A DNA stretch of 64,000 nucleotides, taken from assembly GCA_022836615.1 (NCBI GenBank), contig MU405251.1, positions 64,387-128,386 on the forward strand. The letters run 5' to 3'. Each line of letters starts with the position of its first letter. Within the stretch, counting starts at the first letter, position 1. A program made the translations under genes and the position numbers. The notes beneath the pieces are model-generated. The model searched no databases. It saw only the letters and a list, made by a program, of their open reading frames with translations, and was not told where the DNA came from. Source of the DNA: Annulohypoxylon bovei var. microspora (taxonomy: Eukaryota > Ascomycota > Sordariomycetes > Xylariales > Hypoxylaceae). Of this stretch, positions 1 through 9,584 are shown one piece after another.

Positions 1-38
1 CAGGTACCTAAGTATACTCAGCTCCATCGAACCCAGAC

Positions 39-3000
39 CTAAAAGTCGGCGTCCTCAGAAGTAAGCAAGTACAAGCCCAGCGGACACTCGTCGCCAGCCC
101 AGTCCTCGAGGAAGCGGATCTCGGTGTCGCCACCCAGGACACCAGCGACCTCGACGGCGACGTCGTCGCCGCCCGCGCACGCGAACGTGTCGACGGCGTA
201 CGCGCCGCCGCGCGCCACGCTCAGCGTGTCGTACGCCCACACCGCGTCCGTCAGGCTGTCCAGCGTGGTATCCGCGTCCACGCGCCCGCCCAGCCGCGCC
301 AGCGCCAGCGAGCCCGAGCCCGTCATGTTCAGCGCGGGATCCGCCCGGTCGGGTAGCAGGAGCACGAGCCGGCACGTCTGGATGCTGTCGACGGACGGGA
401 GGTCGAACCGGAAGACGGTCGATACTGTTGCGGATACCTCGCCGTAGGGGGAGGGCGAGAGGGATGTGCTGGGGTGCGCGGCGTCGAGAGGCAGGATTAG
501 CGCGGGCGCTTCCCAGGACCCGGGGAGGGTGCCCGGGCATGTGGAGGACGGCGCTTGGCGGCGCTGCTTGGCGGCTTTCCAGGCGGGGCTGCCGTGGTCG
601 TTGGGGCCTGACCAGGCGGAGCCGGAGTGGTCTTTGTGATCGTCGTGGTCATTGTGGTCATTGTGGTCGTCGTGGTCGCTGTGGTCGTTGTGGTCGTTGT
701 GGACGTTGTCCCCTGCCCAGTCACCACCGGCGGTGGCGCTGGATGTTGGCGCGGGTGGCGGGCCCCCACTCGGAGGACCCCCGGGAGGAAGAGACTCGGA
801 TTCGGTTGGAGCGGGAGGAGGGGGACCACCTGACGGGGGCGGCATTCCAGGGGGTCCGGAGGGAGGAGGGATACTCATCGGAGGTGGTCCGCCGACGTCC
901 GTTGCGCTGGTGCTCGAGGCTTCGGCTGACGTGGTGCCGTATCCGGTCGACGATGTAGTGGGCGGCGAGGGGTACTCGGTCGTCACGGAAGGAACCGAAG
1001 TTGTGGTCTCGCTCGTCTCGCATGAGCTTGTGGTGGTTGTGGTCTCAACTTCCGTCGTTGTCGTTCCGGGGTACGTCGGCGTGGTAGACATAGTGGTGGA
1101 TTCACTGGTCGTCTCACTGGCCGTGGTCTCGGTTGTGTCGCACGAACTGGTAGTGGTCGTGGTCTCTACCTCCGTTGTGGTCGTGCCTGGATAAGTTGTG
1201 GGAGTCGTCTCGGCAGGCGGCGTGGTCTCGGTGGGTGGAGGTGGCGGAGGGATTTCCGGGGTAGTAGTGTTGATTGCGGGCGGGGTTGTGGGATAAGTCG
1301 GAGTGGCCGGGGTACTGGTTCCGGGGCAGGGCGTTTCGGACGGGCATTCGGGAACTGTTACCGTCTCGGAACTGTAGATGGTAGATTCCGTTTCGCTGGT
1401 CTGCTCAGATGTAGTCGTAGTTCCGGGGTAACTTGTTATTGGTGTTCCCGGAGGAGTTACCGGGGGCGTAGTTGGTATTTCCGGGGTTGTTTCCGGGGTC
1501 GTCGCTGGAGTTGTCTCTGGGGTTGTCACTGGGGTTGTCACTGGGGTTGTCTCTGGGGTTGTCGACATTGGAGTAGTTTCTGCTGGAGTTGTCGGTGTTT
1601 CCGGAGTTGTAGTCGGCGTGGCCGGAGTTGTAGTCGGCGTGGCCGGAGTTGTAGTCGGCGTGGCCGGAGGTGGAGTTGGTGTCTCTGGAGGTGAAGTTGG
1701 TGTCTCCGGAGTCGTACTTGGAGTAGAAACAGCCGTTGTAGGATATGTCGATGATGGGGGAACTTCAGTTGGAGATGTTCCCGAAGTCACCAACGTTGTA
1801 GGAGGAACCGTAGGGGTTTCTGGTGTTGTAGGAGTAGTTCCAGGAGGGACTACTGTGGTGGTCGTTTCTGGACTAGTTGTCGCAGGCGGGGATACTGGAA
1901 TTGTAGGAGTCTCGGGCACGGTCGTTTCTGGGGAAGTCGTCCCGGGTGCAGTGGTGCCTGTTGAATATACCGGCGTAGTTGGTGGCGTTCCAGGGGGTGT
2001 GGTGCCAGGGGCTGTTGTTCCAGGGGCCGTTGTTTCTGGCGCAGTGGTCGCTGGAGTCGTTCCTGGAGAGGTTGCAGGGCATGTATTAACCGTGGAGATG
2101 CTGGTGGTAGTAATGGTAAATGTGCTAGTAGCTCCTGATTCGGTGATAGTCATGGTAGACATACTGCCGGTAGGTGATTCGGTCATAGTGACAGTTTCAG
2201 TGCTTCCAGCACCCGATTCGGTGACGGTAACTGTAGACATACCAGTACCTCCCGACTCGGTAACAGTAACAGTAGACATACCGGTACCCCCCGATTCAGT
2301 TACGGTAATGGTAGAAACACCAGTCCCACCTGATTCGGTGACGGTAATGGTAGACATACCAGTACCGCCTGATTCAGTGACGGTCATAGTAGACATACCA
2401 GTGCCTCCTGATTCAGTTACAGTAACGGTAGACATACTAGCAGCGCCTGACTCGGTGATAGTAACAGTTTCTGTGCTTGGAGTATTCGACATAGGCGGAG
2501 AAGTTCCCTGGCCGGCTGTAATCGTCATGGTAACTGTTTCGGTGCTCCCGGGAGCTGTTACAGTTCCGGCAGGATATGTTGATCCTGCTCCTGTTACCGT
2601 AGTTGTCTGAATCGCAGTAGTTGCCGAGCCGCCAGATGTCGAGCTGCATGATGGAGGATAACATCCGCTTGCCGTTAAGGTAATCTCGCTGCAATTACTT
2701 CCTCCTGGGTACATATATACCATTACCACATCCTGTACGCCTGTTTGACACACCCAGAAGGTAGACTGGCCGTTGAAAGTCACGTCTCCATTGCAGTCGA
2801 TACCGAATCCAGGTTGGGGTACCGTATCAGCGTCACATTGTAAAATGGTAGTTGGTGGCGTCCACCAGCAACCGCGGCCTGTAGAGTCAGATATCGTGTC
2901 CCCGTTCAGGACGAAGCTCGATACTGCGCCGTTGGACCCGTCGATTCCGGCATTAGTCTGACCGCTGCTGTACTGTCCGATCTGGCCAACGAATGAGCCA

Positions 3001-3101
3001 TTAGTAGAAAGAGTGAAATCGCATCCGCTCTGACGCGCAACGAGGGAGTATGCACCGCCGACGATGGACGATACGATAAGCGTCTTGCTTTTGTATATCA
3101 T
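39..3101 (-). CDS. Secreted mucin-like cell-wall protein: PIR1-like N-domain, Thr/Pro/Ser stalk, But2-like C-domain
   Basis: This is a single-exon gene of about 1,020 residues. The open frame runs a little further upstream from a TTG, but the first ATG is at 3101 and gives a hydrophobic signal peptide (MIYKSKTLIVSSIVGGAYSL), so I start there. Residues ~25-150 resemble the fungal PIR1-like mannoprotein C-terminal domain, with the GRGCWWTPP signature, a CD.D..PQPGFGIDC stretch and paired cysteines. Residues ~155-790 are Thr/Ser/Pro/Glu-rich low complexity, including 13-residue STxTVTESGGTGM repeats, and are probably heavily O-glycosylated. Residues ~799-826 are an Asn/His/Asp-rich tract. Residues ~852-1015 resemble the But2 C-terminal domain (LPLD, GEVSATVSTVFRFDLP, final LGLYLL). 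It is inferred to be a secreted wall or matrix glycoprotein. No GPI tail is visible. Family calls rest on recalled signatures. Confidence 0.85.
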   Translation of the reverse strand: MIYKSKTLIVSSIVGGAYSLVARQSGCDFTLSTNGSFVGQIGQYSSGQTNAGIDGSNGAVSSFVLNGDTISDSTGRGCWWTPPTTILQCDADTVPQPGFGIDCNGDVTFNGQSTFWVCQTGVQDVVMVYMYPGGSNCSEITLTASGCYPPSCSSTSGGSATTAIQTTTVTGAGSTYPAGTVTAPGSTETVTMTITAGQGTSPPMSNTPSTETVTITESGAASMSTVTVTESGGTGMSTMTVTESGGTGMSTITVTESGGTGVSTITVTESGGTGMSTVTVTESGGTGMSTVTVTESGAGSTETVTMTESPTGSMSTMTITESGATSTFTITTTSISTVNTCPATSPGTTPATTAPETTAPGTTAPGTTPPGTPPTTPVYSTGTTAPGTTSPETTVPETPTIPVSPPATTSPETTTTVVPPGTTPTTPETPTVPPTTLVTSGTSPTEVPPSSTYPTTAVSTPSTTPETPTSPPETPTPPPATPTTTPATPTTTPATPTTTPETPTTPAETTPMSTTPETTPVTTPVTTPETTPATTPETTPEIPTTPPVTPPGTPITSYPGTTTTSEQTSETESTIYSSETVTVPECPSETPCPGTSTPATPTYPTTPPAINTTTPEIPPPPPPTETTPPAETTPTTYPGTTTTEVETTTTTSSCDTTETTASETTSESTTMSTTPTYPGTTTTEVETTTTTSSCETSETTTSVPSVTTEYPSPPTTSSTGYGTTSAEASSTSATDVGGPPPMSIPPPSGPPGMPPPSGGPPPPAPTESESLPPGGPPSGGPPPAPTSSATAGGDWAGDNVHNDHNDHSDHDDHNDHNDHDDHKDHSGSAWSGPNDHGSPAWKAAKQRRQAPSSTCPGTLPGSWEAPALILPLDAAHPSTSLSPSPYGEVSATVSTVFRFDLPSVDSIQTCRLVLLLPDRADPALNMTGSGSLALARLGGRVDADTTLDSLTDAVWAYDTLSVARGGAYAVDTFACAGGDDVAVEVAGVLGGDTEIRFLEDWAGDECPLGLYLLTSEDADF
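2195..2460 (-). repeat. 39-nt coding minisatellite inside the wall protein
   Basis: About six to seven tandem copies of a 39-nt unit encode the 13-residue repeat STxTVTESGGTGM on the minus strand. The unit is visible as GTAGACATACC recurring every 39 nt on the plus strand. Copies differ mostly at third positions, and the frame is kept throughout. Confidence 0.85.
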
Positions 3102-3233
3102 TTTGACGGTCTTGTTCCAACTCAAAGCTGAAGATCGTCAAAGTTTCTTAGGGACAGGTATACGAAGCTGGCCCCGAAAACGACAGACTGGAGATGAAAG
3201 GAAATCATGTTAAGGGTTAGAGAGGCGGCTCAG

Positions 3234-3239
3234 CTTATA
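3234..3239 (-). promoter_or_regulatory. Possible TATA box of the wall-protein gene
   Basis: The minus strand reads ATATAAG about 133 bp upstream of the chosen ATG at 3101. Position and sequence fit a TATA element, but this rests on the motif alone. Confidence 0.35.
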
Positions 3240-5088
3240 TTTCCGCCTCTCGAGCAAGGAAGCCTTGGTACATTAAAATTCGCAGAAACTTGTTTTTACT
3301 CCATTGCTGAGAGATACCCAAGAGGAAAAACGTCATTCGGCAGCCATTCGCAGCATAGGATGTAAGTATGTACGAAAGGGAGATGCAAGCTACGTTATGG
3401 CCTATCATCCTGCAGATCCATCATGATGCGGCTAATGCAGTTCAATGAACTTGCGTTAAGTTTGCCGCAGAATAACTGTACGCTATGAAAGTCTGGGATG
3501 CCGTCCTGTGACTTATGGGGATATTCGGTATCCTTGGCGAGAAAATAAGATAGACCATATTATGTAAAGAGAATATTACCTGGTAGGGAAATGTATTCTG
3601 CTACATACCTAGTGCTAGATCTCTGAACGCTGGATGAAATCCATGTACTGACGCAACTCTATTGAAGAGATGATGTACTGAAACTCGTATTTTAACGTTG
3701 GCCAACCCCTGACTGACTGAGTCGTGCACTATAATTGCACATCAATTATCCGATTTTCATTCTAGCTGCATGAAGATTCATTACACGGTCCCGAAGGAAT
3801 AATGAATGAAGGCATATTCGTGGCTTGCTAGTTTGGTAGCTCAATGAGGGCACGACCTATAGTAGATTCGCGACAACACCTCTCCACTTTATGCCTTATG
3901 TGTAGATGCTGACAAGGAACAGAGGGAAGTTTCCTACAACTTTACCCAATACTGACTTACTATAAGGCTTCAATGTAAAAAAGTGGACAACATATTTCTA
4001 TATTCGAAAAGATAACCAAGGTGCCTGTTCCCTAGTTCTGTGCAATACTCGTCCCATCTGAATTGGACCTTAGAATATCTCAAGGATTGGATTTCTCAAT
4101 ACACCTCTTACCCATGTAATATTTTCCGTATTACGAGATGTTGATAGCTCCGAGCTAACCGAAGACTTGGCACATCTGCAGTCGTTTTAAAGTTTTGCAC
4201 GATGGACTCCAACGACTGAAAGACGCCGTTCATACCTAGCTTCGACGGATCTTTATGACGTTAGTGTCAAGCTAAGATGGGGCAAAATATTTTAATCTTG
4301 ATAAAAAATTAAAAAGATCATATGAATAGGCAAATTCTGCTAGGTTGGATTATGGAAAACTAGTGTCATTCATAGTAAGGATTGCAGTATAGGTAGCTAA
4401 GGATAGGTATGGCTCGATTCTCTCAGTGTGGGATAAACAACGAGTTTATCATGGAAAGACGTCTTAAAGTTTTGTCACTTCCCAATTTGCATGTGAACGA
4501 CGGCCTAAGTTGACCGGCATCGGATAGGTCCGTGAAGTAGCCCGTTATCATTATGTAGGTGCATTAAATCCATTTATAGAAAGATATATGGATCCTTCAT
4601 CTTGTGATGTTGAAGAACTAAAAGTCTTTTAAGTTCTTCGCTGCCGCATCATCCCGATAGCGAAAGTTTTAAATACATGTTCGACTATGATATCTCGAGA
4701 ATCTGAAAAACGTGATTTGATTTGTAACCCGTCATATTGCCTGTTTACTTGGGAATGCTTGTGAATGAACGCCGCTTAGTCATCGACGATAAAATCTACC
4801 CCTGATATTGGGGTAACCACCAAGTCATTTCAAAAAGGGGTAAATATGTGGGTCTGAATATCTTCACAGCACAAGCACACCTCAGCCACTCATAGTTTAA
4901 TCCAGTCAAATCTTCGCAATTTCATGATTTGATCAATTCAAGTACCACAACTATTCAATGCGTTATCTTATATACAGTATATATTGTAGCTCCTCTTAAT
5001 TTACAACCAGTATGCTATAATATTTGCGCCCATCACAACATCCTTTGGGGAAAGCTCTCAATTCATATACCCATTACGTTTCTCATGT
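3240..5088. other. Gene-poor spacer
   Basis: This 1.85 kb stretch is AT-rich with frequent stops in all frames. I see no coding signature, RNA gene or clear repeat. It holds the upstream region of the wall-protein gene and the 3' flank of the Cys-rich remnant. Confidence 0.6.
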
Positions 5089-5743
5089 TTAATTCGTTGA
5101 AGAAGCCGTATAGCATGTCGCACCGGTAAGGAAGGTATAAGGTGGATATCCACAACAAAACCCCTTATCTGCACACGGGTAGGGGTCAAGGCACTGAGCA
5201 TTACTAGAGCATGGCGCTCCAGGGCAACCGGAGATGTTAGTTCCGCAGCAAGTGGTTGTTTTTAAATCGTTATTCGTGTAACAGGGGTTTGGGGCTGAAC
5301 ATTCATCATCGCTTTTGCATGATTGGCCGGCAGATAGCTTTGTCGTTTTCGCACAAGCTATCTGTCGGTGTGGGTGTAGGAGGAGTAGTCGAAGATTGCT
5401 GGTATGCTGTGCTTGAAGTACTTGTTGGACTCAATGGGAGCGCGGCACTCTTCGGCGTCTCACTGCTGTCTAATGGTAATGGAAGCGACGATGACGATAA
5501 CCACGATTGCTGATTCTAATGGTTCGTAAGTATTTATACCCTCTAAAGTATGTAGGTACTCAGGTAATCTTGTGCAGCACACCTGTTCCGAAGTAGAAGC
5601 AGAACCTTTGTCGGATCTGGGAATTTGGGTCCCGAGAACACTGGCGACTATAACAACAAGAGCCACGGCAGATACCGACAGGATTAGGACAGTTTTCCAG
5701 TATTCGGTATTTATTTTCTTGATAGAAGTCCGAATACTATTAT
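5089..5743 (-). pseudogene. Remnant of a membrane-anchored Cys-rich protein (5'-truncated, frameshifted)
   Basis: Reading on the minus strand, an open segment from 5743 has a hydrophobic helix (TVLILSVSAVALVVIVASVLG). A plausible intron follows (donor GTGTGC at 5582, acceptor ending 5510). Next is a Ser/Thr/Pro linker ending in TDSLCENDKAIC. Then, in a different frame, comes a Cys-rich segment (GQSCKSDDECSAPNPC, PCADKGFCCGYPPYTFL) that stops at 5089. Moving from the linker frame to the Cys-rich frame needs a one-base shift near 5320-5350, where no intron of usual size fits. No ATG exists upstream in frame; the open region begins at a possible acceptor, CTAATTAG. The layout suggests a cytoplasmic tail, a membrane helix and an extracellular Cys-rich domain of unknown family. 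It is probably a pseudogene, although an undetected exon structure could rescue it. Confidence 0.5.
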
Positions 5744-5751
5744 CTAATTAG

Positions 5752-6398
5752 AGCTCTTCTCGGTGTGTTCAAAAGTATAAATGAAGGACCATCCACATAC
5801 AACGATCAGAAAGCCAACATCCAACTCTTGTTGATAATCGTCAATCAGCTATCGGAGCATACCATCGAATCTGACGACAGAAGAGACATCATCTTTTCAC
5901 TCATTGTTGATATATCAAATATTGCTTCTCGTGCACGAAACCTCTTAGACGAAGAAAACACTCTGTTGAAGAAAATTTGGAACTGGTCGGGAACGAGGGC
6001 TGACATTGTGGCGGCTTTTGGTGCTCTCTCGGAGAAAAGAGATCTCCTTCAGCTGATTGTCGCACACAACAACACCGCGATTCTCTTAGGCATTAGTCGG
6101 CATATTCATACAGGCAGCCCGAGGAAGCCATTAGACTGCAACGATAAGTTGATGGGTTGCATTGCGAGCAGACCTACGATGGTGAGGACAATCCCCTAAC
6201 GTGGAAGCCACATTTAAACGCGGCTCCTAAGAATACTGCTAGGACTCCGAGATCGACGCCAGTAACGCCAAAGTCCACAATCATAGTTTCATAGAGATCA
6301 GTGCCATTAGCGACGAAGTCGCCATCAAATCACTAGTTAGTCGGAACGATTCGGCGACGGGTGAATGCAGCTGGGGCGACAGTCCAGGATTGGAGTAG
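5752..6398 (+). CDS. Uncharacterised fungal helical protein, 5'-incomplete
   Basis: Two exons are supported: 5752-6181 and 6243-6398, joined through a 61-bp intron (GTGAGG, CTAAC branch, GCTAG) in phase 0, giving about 195 residues. The first part is helical (ANIQLLLIIVNQLSEHTIES, then RRDIIFSLIVDISNIASRAR and LLDEENTLLKKIWNW). It resembles N-terminal helical regions seen on many fungal proteins of unknown role, including some NLR-like ones; that is only an impression. The tail is hydrophilic and ends GDSPGLE. No in-frame ATG is present; the frame is open back to about 5726, and a CTAATTAG acceptor-like site precedes it. It lies head to head with the Cys-rich remnant, so it may be a fragment rather than a working gene. 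Confidence 0.45.
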
Positions 6399-8226
6399 AA
6401 TTGGCATAGGGAAGCCTACCAAAGGACAAGATAAGTCAAAAGACGAAGAGGTGATAAAAGAAGAGGCAAGTCATTCTAACAACAGAGAACTGGTACTTTA
6501 TAACCTACTTACATTAGGTACATATAGGAACCTGACCATGTACCATCGAGAGAAGCAGAGTCTTCCAAGGGTAGAATGGAGATATCCGGGCTCCCATTAA
6601 CACGCGACGTTGCTTTTAGAATCCCGGAGCTAGAATCGTCAGGGGTGAGGGCTAATAGATCGTTTTCGTCAAGGGCCAATCCACAAGTACCTAATCTGGT
6701 GTTTGACGGCTATGATTCAGCTTGAATAGGTACCTACCTAGCTACCTGGATTCTTCGCGGCGAGGGGGCTTACTGGCGGGCTTACTGGCTGCTTATGGCT
6801 GGACGATTGGTTGTACACAGAAAATATAATACCTAGGTACGAAGTAGGTAGGTAGGTAACTAGCCACTGAAAAATAAGTAAAATTAGATTATAGGTAGGG
6901 CTAAATAGCGTCGAGATATTCGGTACCCACCTACATAATATCAACCATGCGGCACGGCAGTGTCTGCTGACTCAGCGTGGCAATGCGCAGCCCGACCGCC
7001 TTTTATGCTCTCAGGTTGACCAACTGCTTTTCTCTACCGCGGAGCGGTTAGGGATTTAGATCATGGCTCGTAGGACACATGATAAGTGCACTTTCCTCAA
7101 AAACAGCGGTGAACGGTGCAGTGATTAGATTGCGATAGCTCATACGGGCGCGAACTATCTAGGTATTCAATGCAGGCGTTGGTGATGCTCACCAGGGCTT
7201 GAAATAGCGTGTATGACAGCTAACCCCAGATTGACCTTTGGTACAAGGTATAGTTAGCGTATTTTGAATCCACAGAGAAATGATGGCTCGCGATCAGTAT
7301 CATCGGGAATGTAACAAGATGCATGTTTGGCACTTTGAAAGAGCTAAACAAGGGTTTTGAATAACTTGATATATGAATACATCTCTTTAAATTTCTCTTG
7401 TTAAGCCAAGTCATTGTCAAATCTTTATCTAACAAATTTAATCTCGAGGTTCGACACTAAAATTTCGGATCGGAATATCATTGCTCTCGTTCGGGGGTTG
7501 CAGATTGAGCCAGTTTCGCCAAGTAAATACAGATTTCGTGACAATTGATTCAAACTTGGCTTCAAATTTAACTTTTCTAGCATAACGTATGTCATACTTC
7601 AAGTTGGATTCATTAAAATGTCCATCTCATACAAGCAGTTTCTCCTGATGTAAAGCAGAATTCGGCTTTAGAACCGATTATATCCACCTAATCTCACTCT
7701 CGTCTATGTATTTGGACGTGTCAAACGTACTCCACTAGCTGAGGGCATCTCGGTACTTCCCTGTCCAATGAAAGCTTGCCCACACCGACGGCCGAGCGAA
7801 GACTGACGATCAATGTGAGATTAAAGCTATCCTTGCCTGTAAGGCTGAAAATATCTTGCCCTAGACTGGTTCTTTTTTACGACTCTATTCCCTAAACGAT
7901 TACCCGATTTTCGCTGATTCTCTAAATCCAGTCATAGTGGAACAGCTAAAGCCATGGTACATACTGGGAAGCCGTTCTCACAGGGGACCGCTGCGCCGCA
8001 TAAGCCACGGATCTACTGGAGCGATTCAACATCCTTCAGACTAAATCAACTCAATTGAAGGAAACGAAAGTGCTATTTATATCAATGCAAATTGTTTAAA
8101 TTTTGGCTATGGGATGAATATTTAATTCCATGGCTTGGGCATCCGCCGAGCCGAATCTGAACAATGTCACCCTATTGATGATACGTCAAGTTTCCCTAAT
8201 TCGAAAATTTGAACTTGACATTACCC
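6399..8226. other. Spacer with TAGGTA-type repeats
   Basis: This 1.8 kb stretch has no convincing gene. Short runs of TAGGTACC, CTACCT and GTAGGTAGGTAGGTAAC occur around 6728-6862. A short frame at 6361-6600 starts with GTG and overlaps the end of the previous gene in another frame, so I do not call it. Confidence 0.6.
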
Positions 8227-8233
8227 TATAAAA
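8227..8233 (+). promoter_or_regulatory. TATA box upstream of the GH43 gene
   Basis: TATAAAA lies 89 bp upstream of the ATG at 8322, in the orientation and range expected for a fungal core promoter. Confidence 0.5.
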
Positions 8234-8321
8234 CTGTTGATGTTAGCCATATTCAAAGGAGCATCACTTTGTAGGACAAGCCTCTCGGCCTAATAACCTG
8301 GCATTGCGTCTGAATATCACG

Positions 8322-9447
8322 ATGCATCTCCCCCAGGGACTGCTTAAACTCACCATGGGGCTCATGCTAAGCATCCTGACTGAGACCGTCTCGGGTCAAG
8401 ATGGATGGCCAGCACCCGAGGTCATGAAAGGAACTATCCCGAATAACCCAATCGCACAGACTCTGGACCCAGCCTTGATCCGACGCGCATCTGATAAGAA
8501 GTTGTTCCTGTATACTACAGGCAAGAATGGTAGCGTTTGGACGGCCGACTCTTTATACGGCCCTTGGACACACGAGGGAACTGCACAGCTCCGCGAATAT
8601 GGTGGCGCTCCCTCGATACATCAAATCGACGACACATACTATCTCTACATCAACAACCACGAGTTCGACTACTCGACCGTCGGCGTTACCGATCCCGCAA
8701 TCCACCAGTGGAGCCATAACTCCAGCGTTCTCGCAGCTTCGTCCAAGACGCTCGAGATAGGTAGCTGGACGCAGCACGGCCGTCTCAACATCGACTGGGC
8801 GAAGAAATACAACATCCTCGACGCCGCTCTCCTCACCATCGACGACGGCGGAAAGCACCAGAACCTGCTCTCCTTCGGCTCGTACCAGCAGGGCATATTC
8901 CAGATCCCGCTCGCGGACCCGCCAATCAAGATCGCGGATGGCGCCAACGGAGATATCAAGCAGCTGGCGAACAACCAGACGAAGGCCTTCGACACAGGTC
9001 CCACGGAGGCCAGTTACATCTTCAAGTGGAAGGAGTGGTACTACCTGTTCTTCTCATCCGGCCGGTGCTGCAAGCAGCCGAACGGCAAATGGCTTGATAG
9101 GGGAGATGTGTACAAGGTCATGGTGTGCCGCTCTAAGCAGCCTAGCAGCGGCTTTGTCGACGATAAGGGGGTGGACTGCGCGAAGAATAGCGGCGGAATG
9201 GAAATTCTGGCCACTCATAACAACATCTGGGCACCTGGTGGACAGGGTGTTCTTGTTGATGACGAAGCTGGAGGGCCAATAATCTACTACCATTATGGTG
9301 AGTGTCATTCGCATGAGTGATGAAGGGAATGCGCTAACCGAGACATTAGTTCCGTACGATGTCAAGACCAAAACCCCCGCTAACGAGTTCCGATTCGGTT
9401 GGAATAAGCTTAACTTCGGCTCCGGGTGGCCCAAAGTTGTTGCATAG
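8322..9447 (+). CDS. Secreted GH43 glycoside hydrolase (arabinanase/arabinofuranosidase-like)
   Basis: Two exons (8322-9297, 9350-9447; 52-bp intron, GTGAGT...CATTAG) encode 357 residues. The longer frame starts at a TTG; the ATG at 8322 gives a signal peptide (MHLPQGLLKLTMGLMLSILT, cut near residue 25). The five-bladed beta-propeller of family GH43 is recognisable. The catalytic base Asp49 sits in NPIAQTLDPA, the pKa-modulating Asp167 in NILDAALLTID, and the general acid Glu229 in TGPTEASYIF. The short last exon supplies the closing strand with NKLNFGSGWP. Members of this group hydrolyse arabinan or arabinoxylan side chains outside the cell; the exact substrate cannot be told from sequence. 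It is convergent with the Zn2Cys6 regulator, the stops being 137 bp apart. Confidence 0.92.
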
Positions 9448-9584
9448 AATGGTGTGCCACTGGAACTTTTAGATGTATATATGATATATAATATGTACAT
9501 AATTCAATATTGAACCACGACGTATTCTCTCTTATTGACCGAATCCCCTTTTCGACCCCATAGCGATATAAGACAGGTTACAAG

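Noticed and set aside
1618..2610. 330-codon plus-strand frame rich in Val/Gly
   Set aside because: It is the antisense of the Thr/Ser/Pro repeat region of the wall protein; valine richness simply mirrors ACN/AGT codons.
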